A stretch of DNA of 64,000 nt, from the NCBI RefSeq assembly GCF_900110265.1, contig NZ_FODB01000007.1, positions 19,912 to 83,911 of the forward strand. Reading direction: 5' to 3'. The position numbers and the translations under genes are program-made. The notes beneath the pieces were generated by a model. The model saw only the letters and a program-made list of their open reading frames with translations, was not told where the DNA came from and made no database searches. The DNA is from Vreelandella aquamarina. GTDB taxonomy: Bacteria > Pseudomonadota > Gammaproteobacteria > Pseudomonadales > Halomonadaceae. How positions within the stretch are numbered: position 1 is the first letter of the stretch; every line of letters begins with the position of its first letter. Below, piece after piece: positions 40,016-49,614 of the stretch.

Positions 40016-41170
40016 TCATGCGCGTGTCGCGATACGCGCATCTCGCTTATGGCGCTGCTCGTCGAGCGCCCAGGCAACGTGTTCGCGTACTAGCGCGCTG
40101 GGATAGGCACGACGTGCCCACAGCGCTGCCTCGACGGCATCACTCCACGGAGCATTGCCTAACCCGACGGCAAGATTACGTAGCCAGCGCTCATAGCCAA
40201 TGCGGCGAATGGGGCTGCCTGCGGTTTTGTCCAAAAACTCCTCTTCGCCCCAGCTAAACAGCGCAATAAGCGATGCGCGGTCAAGGTCATGGCGTGGGGA
40301 GAAGTCCTCTTCTTGGGTGATTTTTGTGAAGCGTGTGAACGGGCAAACGAGCTGACAGTCATCGCAGCCATACACGCGATTGCCCATGGCGCGACGGTAC
40401 TCCACGGGAATCGCGCCGTGCAGCTCAATGGTGAGATAAGAGATGCACTTGCGCGAATCGACGACCTTATCGTCCACGATGGCCCCTGTGGGACAAGCGG
40501 TGCGGCAAGCGCTACAGCTGCCGCAATGCTCTTGCGCAAAAGGTGCATCGACAGGCAGCGGTAGGTCGGTATACAGCTCCCCAAGAAAGAACAGCGAGCC
40601 CGCTTTGGGATTCAGCAACATGGCGTTTTTACCGAACCACCCTAAGCCTGCTTTTTGGGCGAGCGCACGCTCCATCACCGGGGCGGAGTCGACGAAGGCG
40701 CGAAAACCAAATTTTCCTACTTCTTGCTCGATGTGCTTTGCTAACTGCGCCAAGCGTTTGCGCATTAATTTATGATAATCACGGCCCAGCGCGTAGCGGG
40801 AGACATAGGCACGGCTGGGTTGGCCAAGCACCTTGGCACTCTCTACTTCGGCGGGCAGGTAGTCCATGCGCACGCTGATGACCCGGCGGGTGCCGGGTTC
40901 CAGTTCGTCAGGTCGCGTGCGTTTGGTGCCGTGCTTCGCCATAAAGCCCATCTCGCCGTGGTAGCCTTTATCCAGCCAGTTGGTGAGGTGCGTTTCGTGG
41001 TCGTTTAGATCAGTGTCAGTGATACCCACCTGCTGAAAGCCCAGCTCGCGCCCCCACTGTTTAATCAGTGCGGCAAGCTGGCGAAGCTGTTCTGCGGATA
41101 GCCGTTCGTGAGTCGGGTGTTCACGCGACGGCTGGTTGCGAGACAGTGAAAAAGTCGTGGAACTTGGCAT
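40016..41170 (-). CDS. queG: Epoxyqueuosine reductase QueG
   Basis: 384 residues (E. coli: 379). Last step of queuosine synthesis in tRNA, using cobalamin and two 4Fe-4S clusters. Cluster motifs: CGSCSACRTACPTGAI and CDDCQLVCPFTRF; active-site stretch FVDSAPVMERALAQKAGLGW. The C-terminal HEAT-like repeats are present. Divergent from nnr. The B12 adenosyltransferase gene cobO lies in the same window at 54.5 kb; QueG depends on cobalamin. Confidence 0.96.
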   Translation of the reverse strand: MPSSTTFSLSRNQPSREHPTHERLSAEQLRQLAALIKQWGRELGFQQVGITDTDLNDHETHLTNWLDKGYHGEMGFMAKHGTKRTRPDELEPGTRRVISVRMDYLPAEVESAKVLGQPSRAYVSRYALGRDYHKLMRKRLAQLAKHIEQEVGKFGFRAFVDSAPVMERALAQKAGLGWFGKNAMLLNPKAGSLFFLGELYTDLPLPVDAPFAQEHCGSCSACRTACPTGAIVDDKVVDSRKCISYLTIELHGAIPVEYRRAMGNRVYGCDDCQLVCPFTRFTKITQEEDFSPRHDLDRASLIALFSWGEEEFLDKTAGSPIRRIGYERWLRNLAVGLGNAPWSDAVEAALWARRAYPSALVREHVAWALDEQRHKRDARIATRA

Positions 41171-41300
41171 GGTCAGTCAACGGTGGTGCGTTAAGCGCGC
41201 TATGCTAACGCATTAGCCTCTGCCACAACATGCCGTGCGTGCCTAAGCTGACACTGGCCGTGTTTAAGCGTTGATTTAGTACCCTATTTAAGGAGCAATC

Positions 41301-42794
41301 GTGTCTACGTTGAGTACCTCTTCGCTACGCCCCCTTTATAAGGCGTCTCAAGTGCGCGAGCTGGATCAGCGCACCATTGCAGGCGGTATAGAGAGCTTTG
41401 CCCTAATGCAGCGAGCCGCCTCTAGCGCTTGGCACAGCTTTCGTTCCCGCTGGCCTCAGGCGCGCAGTGTCACGGTGCTTTGCGGCGGCGGTAATAACGG
41501 CGGCGATGGGCATGTATTGGCGGCGCTGGCCATGCAGTCGGGGCTTAAGGTGCAGCGCCTTTCCCTCAAGCCGCGAGACGCGCTTTCTGGCGACGTTGCC
41601 CGTGCCGCGGAGCTGGCAACGGCCGCCGGGGTAGGGTTTGAAGAGTGGCACCCGCACACTACGCTTGCCGGTGAGGTCATTGTCGATGCGTTGCTGGGTA
41701 CCGGGCTTTCCGGCGAGGTCGAAGGCAGCATTAAGCAGGCCATTAAAGCGATGAATACGGCATCTCAGCCAGTGCTGGCGCTGGATATCCCGTCGGGCAT
41801 TTCAGCCGATACTGGCGCGATGTTAGGCACAGCAGTGGAAGCCACCTGCACGGTAACCTTTATTGGCGACAAAATTGGTCTGCATACCGGTGATGCCCCG
41901 GCGTATACCGGCGATATCGATTTTCGCCCGCTGGGCGTCAAAGCCCAGGCATTTTTTGATATTCCACCTACCGCTTGGCGGCTGGATGATGCGCTGCTAG
42001 GCGAGGCTTTCACTCCACGTTCTCGTACTAGCCATAAGGGCAGCTTGGGGCATGTGCTGGTGATGGGCGGTGCGCCGGGCTTTGGTGGCGCAGCGCTGCT
42101 GGCTTCCCAGGCGGCTGCACGCTTGGGTGCCGGTAAGGTAACGTTGGCCACGGCACACGAACATATCACCGCAAGCCTAGTGCGCTGCCCAGAAGTCATG
42201 GTGCGGGCGGTGCGTGGTGGTGCTGATGCGGCAGATTTGCCTGCCTCAGCGGATGTGGTGGTGATAGGGCCAGGGCTTGGGCAAGAGTCCTGGGGGCAGG
42301 CGATGTTGCAAAGCGCGCTTAAGGCTTCTTCACCGCTGGTAGTGGATGCCGATGCGCTCAACTTGTTGGCAAGCCGCTGGCCAGACCTCCGCCGGGATAA
42401 CTGGATACTCACGCCTCATCCTGGTGAGGCAGCAAGGCTGCTGGGGTGCTCTGTGTCTGATGTCCAAGCCGACCGGCCTGAGGCTGCCCGTGCATTGCAA
42501 CGCGCTCGTGGCGGTATAGTGATATTGAAAGGAGCAGGCAGCCTGATTGCCGGGCCGAGCGGATTGGTGGTTTGCCCTTACGGGAATCCAGGCATGGCGA
42601 GTGGCGGGATGGGAGATATATTAAGCGGTATGTTAGGCGCTTTGGTGGGGCAGTTTAATAGCCTGGAGCAGAGCGCATGGCTGGGCGTGATGGCACACGC
42701 TTTAGCGGGGGATGAAGCCGCTAAAGCAGCGGGCGAGCGTGGCCTGTTAGCAAGTGATCTGGCATCCTATGCACGAGTGTTAATTAACCCGTGA
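41301..42794 (+). CDS. nnr: Bifunctional NAD(P)H-hydrate epimerase/dehydratase
   Basis: 497 residues, GTG start with AAGGAG before it. Repairs damaged NAD(P)H hydrates. The N-terminal half (about 1-215) is the YjeF epimerase (VLCGGGNNGGDGHVLA, VDALLGTGLSGEV, LALDIPSGISADTG); the C-terminal half is the ADP-dependent dehydratase, ribokinase-like (GSLGHVLVMGGAPGFGGAAL, LTPHPGEAARLLG, GNPGMASGGMGDILSG). Starts the nnr-tsaE-amiB-mutL-miaA-hfq run; its stop overlaps tsaE by 4 bp (GTGA). Confidence 0.96.
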   Translation: MSTLSTSSLRPLYKASQVRELDQRTIAGGIESFALMQRAASSAWHSFRSRWPQARSVTVLCGGGNNGGDGHVLAALAMQSGLKVQRLSLKPRDALSGDVARAAELATAAGVGFEEWHPHTTLAGEVIVDALLGTGLSGEVEGSIKQAIKAMNTASQPVLALDIPSGISADTGAMLGTAVEATCTVTFIGDKIGLHTGDAPAYTGDIDFRPLGVKAQAFFDIPPTAWRLDDALLGEAFTPRSRTSHKGSLGHVLVMGGAPGFGGAALLASQAAARLGAGKVTLATAHEHITASLVRCPEVMVRAVRGGADAADLPASADVVVIGPGLGQESWGQAMLQSALKASSPLVVDADALNLLASRWPDLRRDNWILTPHPGEAARLLGCSVSDVQADRPEAARALQRARGGIVILKGAGSLIAGPSGLVVCPYGNPGMASGGMGDILSGMLGALVGQFNSLEQSAWLGVMAHALAGDEAAKAAGERGLLASDLASYARVLINP

Positions 42795-43303
42795 AGGCGG
42801 CCAACATGCAGGTGCAATTGAACGATGAAGTGGCCCACGTCGCTTTTGGCGAAGCGCTGGGTCAAGCGCTAAAAGGTCACGGGCGTGTTTATTTAGAAGG
42901 CGACTTAGGGGCAGGTAAAACGACCTTAACGCGCGGCATTTTGCGGGCCTACGGTTATCAAGGGGCGGTGAAAAGCCCCACCTACACCTTGGTAGAGCCT
43001 TATGAGCTTGGCAATCAACGTATTTATCACCTTGATTTGTATCGCCTAGCAGACCCGGAAGAGCTGGAGTTCATCGGTGGACGCGATGTGCTGGCCGACG
43101 ATGCGCTATGTCTGATTGAGTGGCCGAGCCGAGGGGAGGGCTGGTTGCCCGCCCCAGATCTGCGTATTCAACTGAGCGTTGCTGAAACTGGACGCGTCGC
43201 GCTATTAAACGCCGGTAGTTCTCTTGGCGAAGATGTCATAGAGCAACTGGCGCGTCAGTGTGTCGGGGTGCAACAGGAGTGTGGTGTGATTCAATGTATA
43301 TGA
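42791..43303 (+). CDS. tsaE: tRNA threonylcarbamoyladenosine synthesis ATPase TsaE
   Basis: 170 residues from GTG 42791; an ATG at 42806 (MQVQLNDEVAHVAF) is the alternative. ATPase partner of TsaB-TsaD in making t6A37. Walker A GDLGAGKTTLTRGIL, then SPTYTLVEPYELG and HLDLYRLADPEELEFIG, with IEWPSRGE (Walker B-like) following. Overlaps the end of nnr and the start of amiB, so the three are coupled. Confidence 0.95.
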   Translation: MKAANMQVQLNDEVAHVAFGEALGQALKGHGRVYLEGDLGAGKTTLTRGILRAYGYQGAVKSPTYTLVEPYELGNQRIYHLDLYRLADPEELEFIGGRDVLADDALCLIEWPSRGEGWLPAPDLRIQLSVAETGRVALLNAGSSLGEDVIEQLARQCVGVQQECGVIQCI

Positions 43304-44772
43304 AAAACCCACTGGCTCGTTTAATAGGTCAGTTAGCAACTGGCTGCGCGGTTTTATTGGTAGGTACCGCCACTCTGCAGGCGGCCACCGTTGAGAGCAT
43401 GCGACTCTGGGCAGCACCCGATCATGCTCGTTTGGTGTTTGATCTTACCGCTGCCGCAGAGGCCAATGTGTTTTCATTAGAAAACCCGTCGCGCCTAGTC
43501 ATTGATCTTGATGAGAGCCAGCTGAATACCGACGTATCAACACTGCCGCTAGATGGCAGTGCGATTGCGGAAGTGCGAACCGGCGTGCGGGATGGTGGTG
43601 GCCTGCGGGTCGTGCTTGAGTTGAATCGTGATATTGAGCCGCGCCACTTTACGCTACCGCCTAATGATCAGTATGGCCACCGTCTCGTGGTGGATTTGGA
43701 GTACCCTGGCGAAAGCGCTGTGGAGAACCCTATCGACCCTATTGAGGCGATGATTCGTGACCAGGAGATGCTGGCGCAGCGCTCGGCTCAGGCCCAGTTG
43801 TCCGGTGTGGAAGCTGACGTTTCTACACCTACGCCCGCGCAGCCTCCCGTCGAGGTTCAGCCCGCTCAGCCTCACCCACAGCGTGACATAATTATTGCTG
43901 TTGATGCGGGGCACGGCGGCGAAGACCCCGGTGCGATTGGCCCATCGGGTACTCGTGAAAAGGATGTGGTGTTGGATATCGCCCGACGGCTGGCTGCTGA
44001 GGTCAATCGAACCCAAGGCTTCAAGGCTGTGTTGATTCGTGACGGCGACTATTATTTGGGGTTACGCCAGCGTACTCAGCTTGCCCGCGAGCAGAAAGCT
44101 GACTTCTTTGTATCGGTACATGCCGATGCGTTTACCAGTCCAAGGCCCCAGGGTAGCTCGGTTTATGCGCTTTCACAGCGGGGGGCAACGTCAGAAACGG
44201 CTCAGTGGCTGGCGGATAGCGAGAACCGCTCCGACTTGATTGGTGGCGTCGATGGCAGTTTGTCGCTGCGTGATAAAGACCAAGTACTGCGCGGCGTGCT
44301 GCTGGATCTCACCATGACGGCTACGCTCAACGACTCGCTCTCGATTGGCGGGCAAGTGCTTGAACAGCTTGGACGCGTGAACCGGTTGCATAAATCGCGG
44401 GTAGAGCAGGCGGGCTTTATGGTGCTGAAATCGCCGGATATTCCCTCGCTACTGATTGAAGTGGGCTTTATCTCAAACCCAGATGAAGAGCGCCGCCTGC
44501 GCGACCCGGTGCATCAGCAGGGGCTAGCAACGGCCATTTTCAGTGGCTTGCGCGATCATTTTCAGCGTAACCCGCCCCCAGCGAGCCTGCTGGCGTGGCA
44601 GCGCGATAATCAGCGTAGCCCTACCGGAAACGAGTACCGCATTCAGTCCGGTGATACGCTATCGGCGATTGCGATTCGCCACGGCGTACCGGTGAACCAG
44701 CTAAAGCAAGCGAACGACCTGAATGGCGATGTGATCCGTGTGGGCCAAGTGCTGCGTATCCCCAGTTCTTAA
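43294..44772 (+). CDS. amiB: N-acetylmuramoyl-L-alanine amidase (AmiB-like)
   Basis: 492 residues from ATG 43294; ATG 43300 is also possible. Periplasmic enzyme that splits septal peptidoglycan during cell separation. A signal peptide (to about residue 30, LQAA) is followed by an AMIN domain (about 31-140), a Pro-rich linker, the Amidase_3 domain with zinc ligands in DAGHGGEDPGAIG, E in REKDVVL and SVHADAF, catalytic LLIEVGFISN, and a C-terminal LysM domain (YRIQSGDTLSAIAIRHGVP). The segment with GATSETAQWLADSENRSDLI is the autoinhibitory helix region relieved by EnvC/NlpD-type activators. Overlaps tsaE by 10 bp. Confidence 0.94.
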   Translation: MYMKNPLARLIGQLATGCAVLLVGTATLQAATVESMRLWAAPDHARLVFDLTAAAEANVFSLENPSRLVIDLDESQLNTDVSTLPLDGSAIAEVRTGVRDGGGLRVVLELNRDIEPRHFTLPPNDQYGHRLVVDLEYPGESAVENPIDPIEAMIRDQEMLAQRSAQAQLSGVEADVSTPTPAQPPVEVQPAQPHPQRDIIIAVDAGHGGEDPGAIGPSGTREKDVVLDIARRLAAEVNRTQGFKAVLIRDGDYYLGLRQRTQLAREQKADFFVSVHADAFTSPRPQGSSVYALSQRGATSETAQWLADSENRSDLIGGVDGSLSLRDKDQVLRGVLLDLTMTATLNDSLSIGGQVLEQLGRVNRLHKSRVEQAGFMVLKSPDIPSLLIEVGFISNPDEERRLRDPVHQQGLATAIFSGLRDHFQRNPPPASLLAWQRDNQRSPTGNEYRIQSGDTLSAIAIRHGVPVNQLKQANDLNGDVIRVGQVLRIPSS

Positions 44773-44846
44773 GCCGTTGTTTAAGCGTCTGGGCTAGAAA
44801 CGGGTGCTTAAGAAATCGTTTTGATGATTAGCTTCTGAGGTGTTGG

Positions 44847-46760
44847 TTGACTGAATTAAACTCGCTGCCTGGCCGTATTCATGTGCTCGACCCCCGCTTA
44901 GCGAACCAAATCGCGGCGGGCGAGGTGGTCGAGCGCCCCTCGTCAGTGACAAAAGAGCTGATTGAGAACGCCATTGATGCGGGCAGCCAGCGTATTGAAG
45001 TAGAGATCGAGCAGGGCGGTGCCCGGCTGATTAAAGTGCGCGACGATGGCATCGGTATTGGCGAGCAGGACTTGCCGCTGGCGCTGGCCCGCCATGCCAC
45101 CAGCAAAATCAGCAGCCTGGAGGATCTAGAAGGCGTTAGTTCGCTGGGTTTCCGCGGCGAGGCACTAGCATCTATCAGCTCCGTCTCGCGCCTAGAGCTA
45201 GTCTCTAATGCTGACGAAGACCCCCGCCAGGGGTGGCGGGTAGTGGCGGAGGGCCGTGGCATGGAGGCCAGGGTAACGCCCGCGCCGCACCCCCGAGGCA
45301 CCAGTGTTTCTGTGCGCGATCTGTTTTTTAATACGCCAGCGCGGCGCAAGTTCTTGCGCACTGAAAAGACCGAGTTTGCCCACGTGGAAGAGGCGTTTCG
45401 TCGTCAAGCGCTGTCGCGCTACGACATTGCCTGGGTACTGAGGCACAATCAAAAAGTGGTGCACCAGCTGCCGCCGGGCAATACGCCCACTGCGCGCGAG
45501 CGCCGTATTGCCTCCCTGCTGGGTAAAAATTTTATTGAGCATGCGCGTTATATTGAACGCGAAGCGGGTGGCCTTAGGTTAAGCGGCTGGGTGGGGCTGC
45601 CGACCCACTCCCGCTCCCAGGCTGACCAGCAGTACTTCTTCGTCAATGGCCGGGTCGTGCGTGACCGCTTAGTGGCGCATGCGGTGCGCCAGGCCTACCG
45701 AGACGTGCTGTATAACGGTCGTCATCCGGTTTTTGTACTCTATCTTGAGCTGGACCCGGATGTGGTCGACGTTAACGTCCATCCCACCAAGCATGAAGTG
45801 CGCTTTCGTGATGGCCGGATGGTCCATGACTTTCTCTATTCAAGCTTGCACCACTGTCTGGCGGCTTCAAAGCCTTCCGAAGAGGAGCAGTCCTCGCCAG
45901 AAGATCATCCGGTGCCTGTTGGCCCTGAAGCGGCCACAACGGAAGAGCCGCCCGCGCCACGTTGGCAGCAGCAGGGCATACCGCTATCGGAAGGGTCGGA
46001 TCGGCACCCCGGCGCCGAGCGGGTGCGCCGGTTTATGCAGGGGTATCAGGCGCTCCATCCTGATCACGAAGAGACGCTGTTAACGCCTCAACCAAGCCCG
46101 CCCGGCCAGCGCCCAGCTGCTAACGAAGTGCACGAAGCGCCGCTTGCTATGCCTGCCCACGATGCCACCGCGGCACCGCCGCTGGGCTTTGCGTTAGGCC
46201 AGTTGCATGGCGTGTATATCCTGGCTCAAAACGCCCAGGGGTTGGTGTTGGTCGATATGCATGCGGCTCATGAGCGGATCGTATATGAGCGCATGAAAAA
46301 CCAACGGGCGGCGGCTAAAGGGATCGATACGCAGCCGCTGTTAGTGCCCGTATCGCTGGCGGCGAGTCGCAGCGAAGTGGCCACTGCAGAGAGCGAACGT
46401 GACGCTATTGCTCAGCTAGGCGTTGAGTTGGATGTGGCAGGCCCCGAGACGCTGCTGGTGCGCCAACTGCCCGCTCTGCTGGCTCAGGCCGACCCTGAAG
46501 CGCTGGTGCGTGAAATGCTCGAAGAGCTAGCTCGATTTGGCCGTACGCATCAGGTAGAGGCGCGTATTCATGAGTTGCTGTCTACCATGGCGTGCCATGG
46601 CAGCGTGCGTGCCAATCGTCGTTTAACGCTCGATGAAATGAATGCCCTGTTGCGCGATATGGAACGCACCGAGCGCAGCGATCAGTGCAATCACGGTCGC
46701 CCTACTTGGACGCAAATGAGCATGAAAGCGCTCGACCGACTTTTTTTACGTGGCCAGTAA
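44847..46760 (+). CDS. mutL: DNA mismatch repair protein MutL
   Basis: 637 residues from a TTG at 44847, with TGAGGTG upstream. N-terminal GHKL ATPase: [33 protein letters not shown] and [10 protein letters not shown]. After a Pro-rich linker (about 345-430) the dimerisation domain has [12 protein letters not shown], matching the DQHAxxExxxxE endonuclease motif with Q replaced by M, and C-terminal [10 protein letters not shown]. This fits the nicking MutL of bacteria without MutH. It follows amiB by 74 bp and precedes miaA by 33 bp. Confidence 0.95.
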   Translation: MTELNSLPGRIHVLDPRLANQIAAGEVVERPSSVTKELIENAIDAGSQRIEVEIEQGGARLIKVRDDGIGIGEQDLPLALARHATSKISSLEDLEGVSSLGFRGEALASISSVSRLELVSNADEDPRQGWRVVAEGRGMEARVTPAPHPRGTSVSVRDLFFNTPARRKFLRTEKTEFAHVEEAFRRQALSRYDIAWVLRHNQKVVHQLPPGNTPTARERRIASLLGKNFIEHARYIEREAGGLRLSGWVGLPTHSRSQADQQYFFVNGRVVRDRLVAHAVRQAYRDVLYNGRHPVFVLYLELDPDVVDVNVHPTKHEVRFRDGRMVHDFLYSSLHHCLAASKPSEEEQSSPEDHPVPVGPEAATTEEPPAPRWQQQGIPLSEGSDRHPGAERVRRFMQGYQALHPDHEETLLTPQPSPPGQRPAANEVHEAPLAMPAHDATAAPPLGFALGQLHGVYILAQNAQGLVLVDMHAAHERIVYERMKNQRAAAKGIDTQPLLVPVSLAASRSEVATAESERDAIAQLGVELDVAGPETLLVRQLPALLAQADPEALVREMLEELARFGRTHQVEARIHELLSTMACHGSVRANRRLTLDEMNALLRDMERTERSDQCNHGRPTWTQMSMKALDRLFLRGQ

Positions 46761-46793
46761 TGATGAAGACAATAAACGGAGTGCGGTAAACAG

Positions 46794-47732
46794 ATGGCTG
46801 ATACACGCCCCTGGGCGATATTTTTGATGGGGCCTACTGCCGCTGGAAAAACCGACGCGGCAATAGCGCTCCACGAGCAGTTAGGTCACGAGCTCATCAG
46901 CGTGGATTCCGCCATGGTCTACCGGGGAATGGATGTGGGCAGCGCTAAGCCCAGCGCTGAGGAGCTTGCGCGGGCACCCCATCGGCTTATTGATATTCGC
47001 GACCCTGCCGACCCTTACTCCGCGGCAGATTTTCGTGAAGACGCCCTGCAAGAGATGCGGCAAATCAGCGCGGCTGGGAAAGTGCCGCTGCTGGTAGGCG
47101 GCACAATGCTTTACTTTAAACGCTTAGTGGAAGGTGTCGCGAACCTGCCTTCTGCGGATGCCGCTATTCGTGAACAGCTTGAAGTGAAGCGACAAGCCGA
47201 AGGCTTAGCGGGCTTGCATCGCGCACTCGCTGAAGTGGACCCGGCTTCGGCGGCGCGTATTCATCCTAATGACCCCCAGCGATTAATGCGGGCTTTGGAG
47301 GTGTTTTACGCCAGCGGTCGACCCATGAGCGAACTGTGGGCCGAACAGCAGCCTGAAACCTTTCCGTGGCGGGTGTTGTCGATAGCGCTAGCGCCTAATG
47401 ATCGTAAGATACTTCATCAACGTATTGCCCAACGTTTTGAAACAATGTTGGGTGAGGGCTTGATAGATGAGGTGGCTGCCCTCAGAAAGCGTAATGATAT
47501 TCATCTTGGCTTGCCATCGATGAAGAGTGTTGGCTACCGTCAAGTATGGGAATATTTAGACGGCGCTTACGATCAGGGCGAGCTGGTGTCACGAGGGGTC
47601 ATTGCCACTCGGCAGCTAGCGAAGCGTCAGCTCACTTGGTTGCGTAGCTGGCCGTCACTTAACTGGATAGACTCGCAGCAGCCAGACGCATTGGATAAGC
47701 TTCTGAAATTCGTGCGTGACAGCGGTGCTTAG
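46794..47732 (+). CDS. miaA: tRNA dimethylallyltransferase MiaA
   Basis: 312 residues. Transfers a dimethylallyl group to A37 of tRNAs reading UNN codons. P-loop [48 protein letters not shown] and [18 protein letters not shown] are diagnostic; catalytic Asp is in VDSAMVY. Between mutL and hfq, as in E. coli; the 151-bp gap after it probably holds an hfq promoter. Confidence 0.96.
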   Translation: MADTRPWAIFLMGPTAAGKTDAAIALHEQLGHELISVDSAMVYRGMDVGSAKPSAEELARAPHRLIDIRDPADPYSAADFREDALQEMRQISAAGKVPLLVGGTMLYFKRLVEGVANLPSADAAIREQLEVKRQAEGLAGLHRALAEVDPASAARIHPNDPQRLMRALEVFYASGRPMSELWAEQQPETFPWRVLSIALAPNDRKILHQRIAQRFETMLGEGLIDEVAALRKRNDIHLGLPSMKSVGYRQVWEYLDGAYDQGELVSRGVIATRQLAKRQLTWLRSWPSLNWIDSQQPDALDKLLKFVRDSGA

Positions 47733-47883
47733 CGTAAGATAGTGATTTCGTAAGCAAGTGATTTCGAGTGGCCGGCGAGCGCTTTTGACACACCGGGCCT
47801 TTCGGGCAACAAGATTGCGGCGTAGCACCAGTAGGGCACGCCATTTGATAACCAACCCCAACGACAGTTTTAGGGAGAGCAAC

Positions 47884-48132
47884 ATGTCCAAAGGGCAGTC
47901 CCTTCAAGACCCGTACCTGAACATCTTGCGCAAGGAGCGCATTCCGGTCTCTATTTTCCTGGTAAACGGCATTAAGCTGCAGGGCCAGATTGAATCGTTT
48001 GACCAGTTTGTCATCTTGTTGCGCAATACCGTCAGTCAGATGGTTTATAAACACGCTATTTCCACGGTAGTGCCTTCACGCAATGTGCGTTTGCCGGCAC
48101 AAGACCCTTCAGCATCTGATGCTGAACTCTAA
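47884..48132 (+). CDS. hfq: RNA chaperone Hfq
   Basis: 82 residues from ATG 47884, with AGGGAGAG before it. Sm-like hexamer that pairs small RNAs with mRNAs. Sm1 [22 protein letters not shown] and Sm2 [14 protein letters not shown] are intact, and the distal and proximal RNA-binding residues (Gln8, Phe42, YKH) are conserved. The C-terminal tail is short (about 15 residues, [12 protein letters not shown]), shorter than in E. coli. A candidate -35 TTGACA at 47785-47790 lies 100 bp upstream, with a poor -10. Confidence 0.97.
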   Translation: MSKGQSLQDPYLNILRKERIPVSIFLVNGIKLQGQIESFDQFVILLRNTVSQMVYKHAISTVVPSRNVRLPAQDPSASDAEL

Positions 48133-48168
48133 CACTGCTGGATAGCAAGAGAGTCCACGAGGTATTGA

Positions 48169-49479
48169 TTGTTTTTTGAACGCCCAGAAGCCGGTGAAAC
48201 GGCAGTTCTTGTTCACGTAGATTTCTATGATGAGCAGGCGCGTGAAGACCCGGGTGAGTTCTTGGAGCTCGTGCGCTCTGCTGGCGCAGAGCCCGCGACA
48301 TTGCTCACAGCCAGCCGACAGCGCCCTGATTCCCGTACGTTTATTGGGTCAGGTAAGTTGGATGAGCTGCGGGCAATGCTCGCAGCTCATCAAGCGGAAC
48401 TGGTGATCTTCAACCACAGTTTAAGCCCTTCCCAGCAGCGTAACCTTGAGAAGGAACTCAAGTGTCGTGTCTTGGATCGCACCGGTCTGATTCTCGATAT
48501 TTTTGCGCAGCGGGCACGAACACATGAAGGTAAGCTGCAAGTAGAGCTTGCCCAGCTTGAGTATATGTCCACACGCCTGATTCGCGGCTGGACACACCTT
48601 GAGCGCCAAAAAGGCGGCATTGGCCTGCGCGGTCCTGGCGAAACCCAGCTAGAGACTGACCGACGGCTGCTGCGCGGCCGCATTAAATCTATTCATAAAC
48701 GGCTCGATAAAGTACGCAGCCAGCGCGAGCAGAATCGGCGTGCTCGGGCTCGGGCGGAGATCCACAGTGTTTCGCTGGTGGGTTATACCAACGCGGGTAA
48801 GTCGACGCTGTTTAACGCGTTGACCAGCGCTGAGGTTTATGCGGCTGATCAACTGTTTGCTACCCTGGATCCAACGCTCCGTCGGCTTGAAATCGAAGAC
48901 GTTGGGCCCGTTGTTATGGCGGATACGGTTGGTTTTATTCGCCATTTGCCGCATAAGCTGGTGGAGGCCTTTCAGGCGACGCTGCAAGAGGCGGCCGAGG
49001 CAACTTTGCTGGTGCATGTCATCGATGCAGCTGACCCAGATCGAGAGCTAAACGTTGAGCAAGTCGATAATGTGCTCAAAGAGATCGGTGCTGACAGCGT
49101 GCCGGTGCTCAAAGTCATGAATAAAATCGACAAGCTAGACAGCGCCCCGCGCATTGAGCGCGACGGCCATGGCGTGCCAGAGGTAGTTTGGCTGTCTGCT
49201 CAGCAGGGCCACGGGCTTGATCTATTGCATGAAGCTTTGACCGAGCGCCTTGCCAATGACGTGATTGGTTTTTCGCTTACACTGTCACCAGAGCAGGGTA
49301 AGTTACGCGCTGGCTTGCATGAGCTTAACGCCGTACGCGAAGAGAGTTTTGATGAGCAAGGGCGCTCCGTGTTGGATGTGCGCTTGCCCAGGCGCGACTT
49401 TAACCAGTTGATGGCTCAACTGGGTGAGCGTGCCAATACCTATTTACCAGAAGCATTACGCGAATCTGACGAATGGTAG
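48169..49479 (+). CDS. hflX: GTPase HflX
   Basis: 436 residues from a TTG at 48169, with GAGG about ten bases upstream. Ribosome-splitting GTPase acting in heat shock. An N-terminal nucleotide-binding domain (TFIGSGKLDELR, then FNHSLSPSQQRNLEKEL), the HflX-specific GGIGLRGPGETQLETDRR linker helix, and the G domain: G1 GYTNAGKSTLFNALT, G3 DTVGFIRHLP, G4 NKIDKLD. It lies 36 bp after hfq. Confidence 0.95.
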   Translation: MFFERPEAGETAVLVHVDFYDEQAREDPGEFLELVRSAGAEPATLLTASRQRPDSRTFIGSGKLDELRAMLAAHQAELVIFNHSLSPSQQRNLEKELKCRVLDRTGLILDIFAQRARTHEGKLQVELAQLEYMSTRLIRGWTHLERQKGGIGLRGPGETQLETDRRLLRGRIKSIHKRLDKVRSQREQNRRARARAEIHSVSLVGYTNAGKSTLFNALTSAEVYAADQLFATLDPTLRRLEIEDVGPVVMADTVGFIRHLPHKLVEAFQATLQEAAEATLLVHVIDAADPDRELNVEQVDNVLKEIGADSVPVLKVMNKIDKLDSAPRIERDGHGVPEVVWLSAQQGHGLDLLHEALTERLANDVIGFSLTLSPEQGKLRAGLHELNAVREESFDEQGRSVLDVRLPRRDFNQLMAQLGERANTYLPEALRESDEW

Positions 49480-49493
49480 CCCATCAAGTACCT

Positions 49494-49518
49494 ACTCCAC
49501 AGTCATTGACTGTGGAGT
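49494..49518. repeat. Perfect 25-bp palindrome between hflX and hflK
   Basis: ACTCCACAGTCA (49494-49505), one central T, then TGACTGTGGAGT (49507-49518): twelve matched base pairs. In RNA it would fold as a stable hairpin, extended outward by GTAC/GTAC after a small internal loop. There is no T run after it, so it is not a normal terminator; a protein-binding dyad or an RNA-processing site is possible. Confidence 0.85.
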
Positions 49519-49614
49519 TGCGGTACACGATTGATATAGCAACAATATCAAAAGCACCCGGCCTTGCATAAGCACAAGGCAAAGTGCAGGTGAACACCTT
49601 AGTGGAGACGAAGT

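Noticed and set aside
44773..44846. Terminator between amiB and mutL (TTAAGC...GCTTAA)
   Set aside because: Short stem with a long loop and no T run; the genes are probably co-transcribed.
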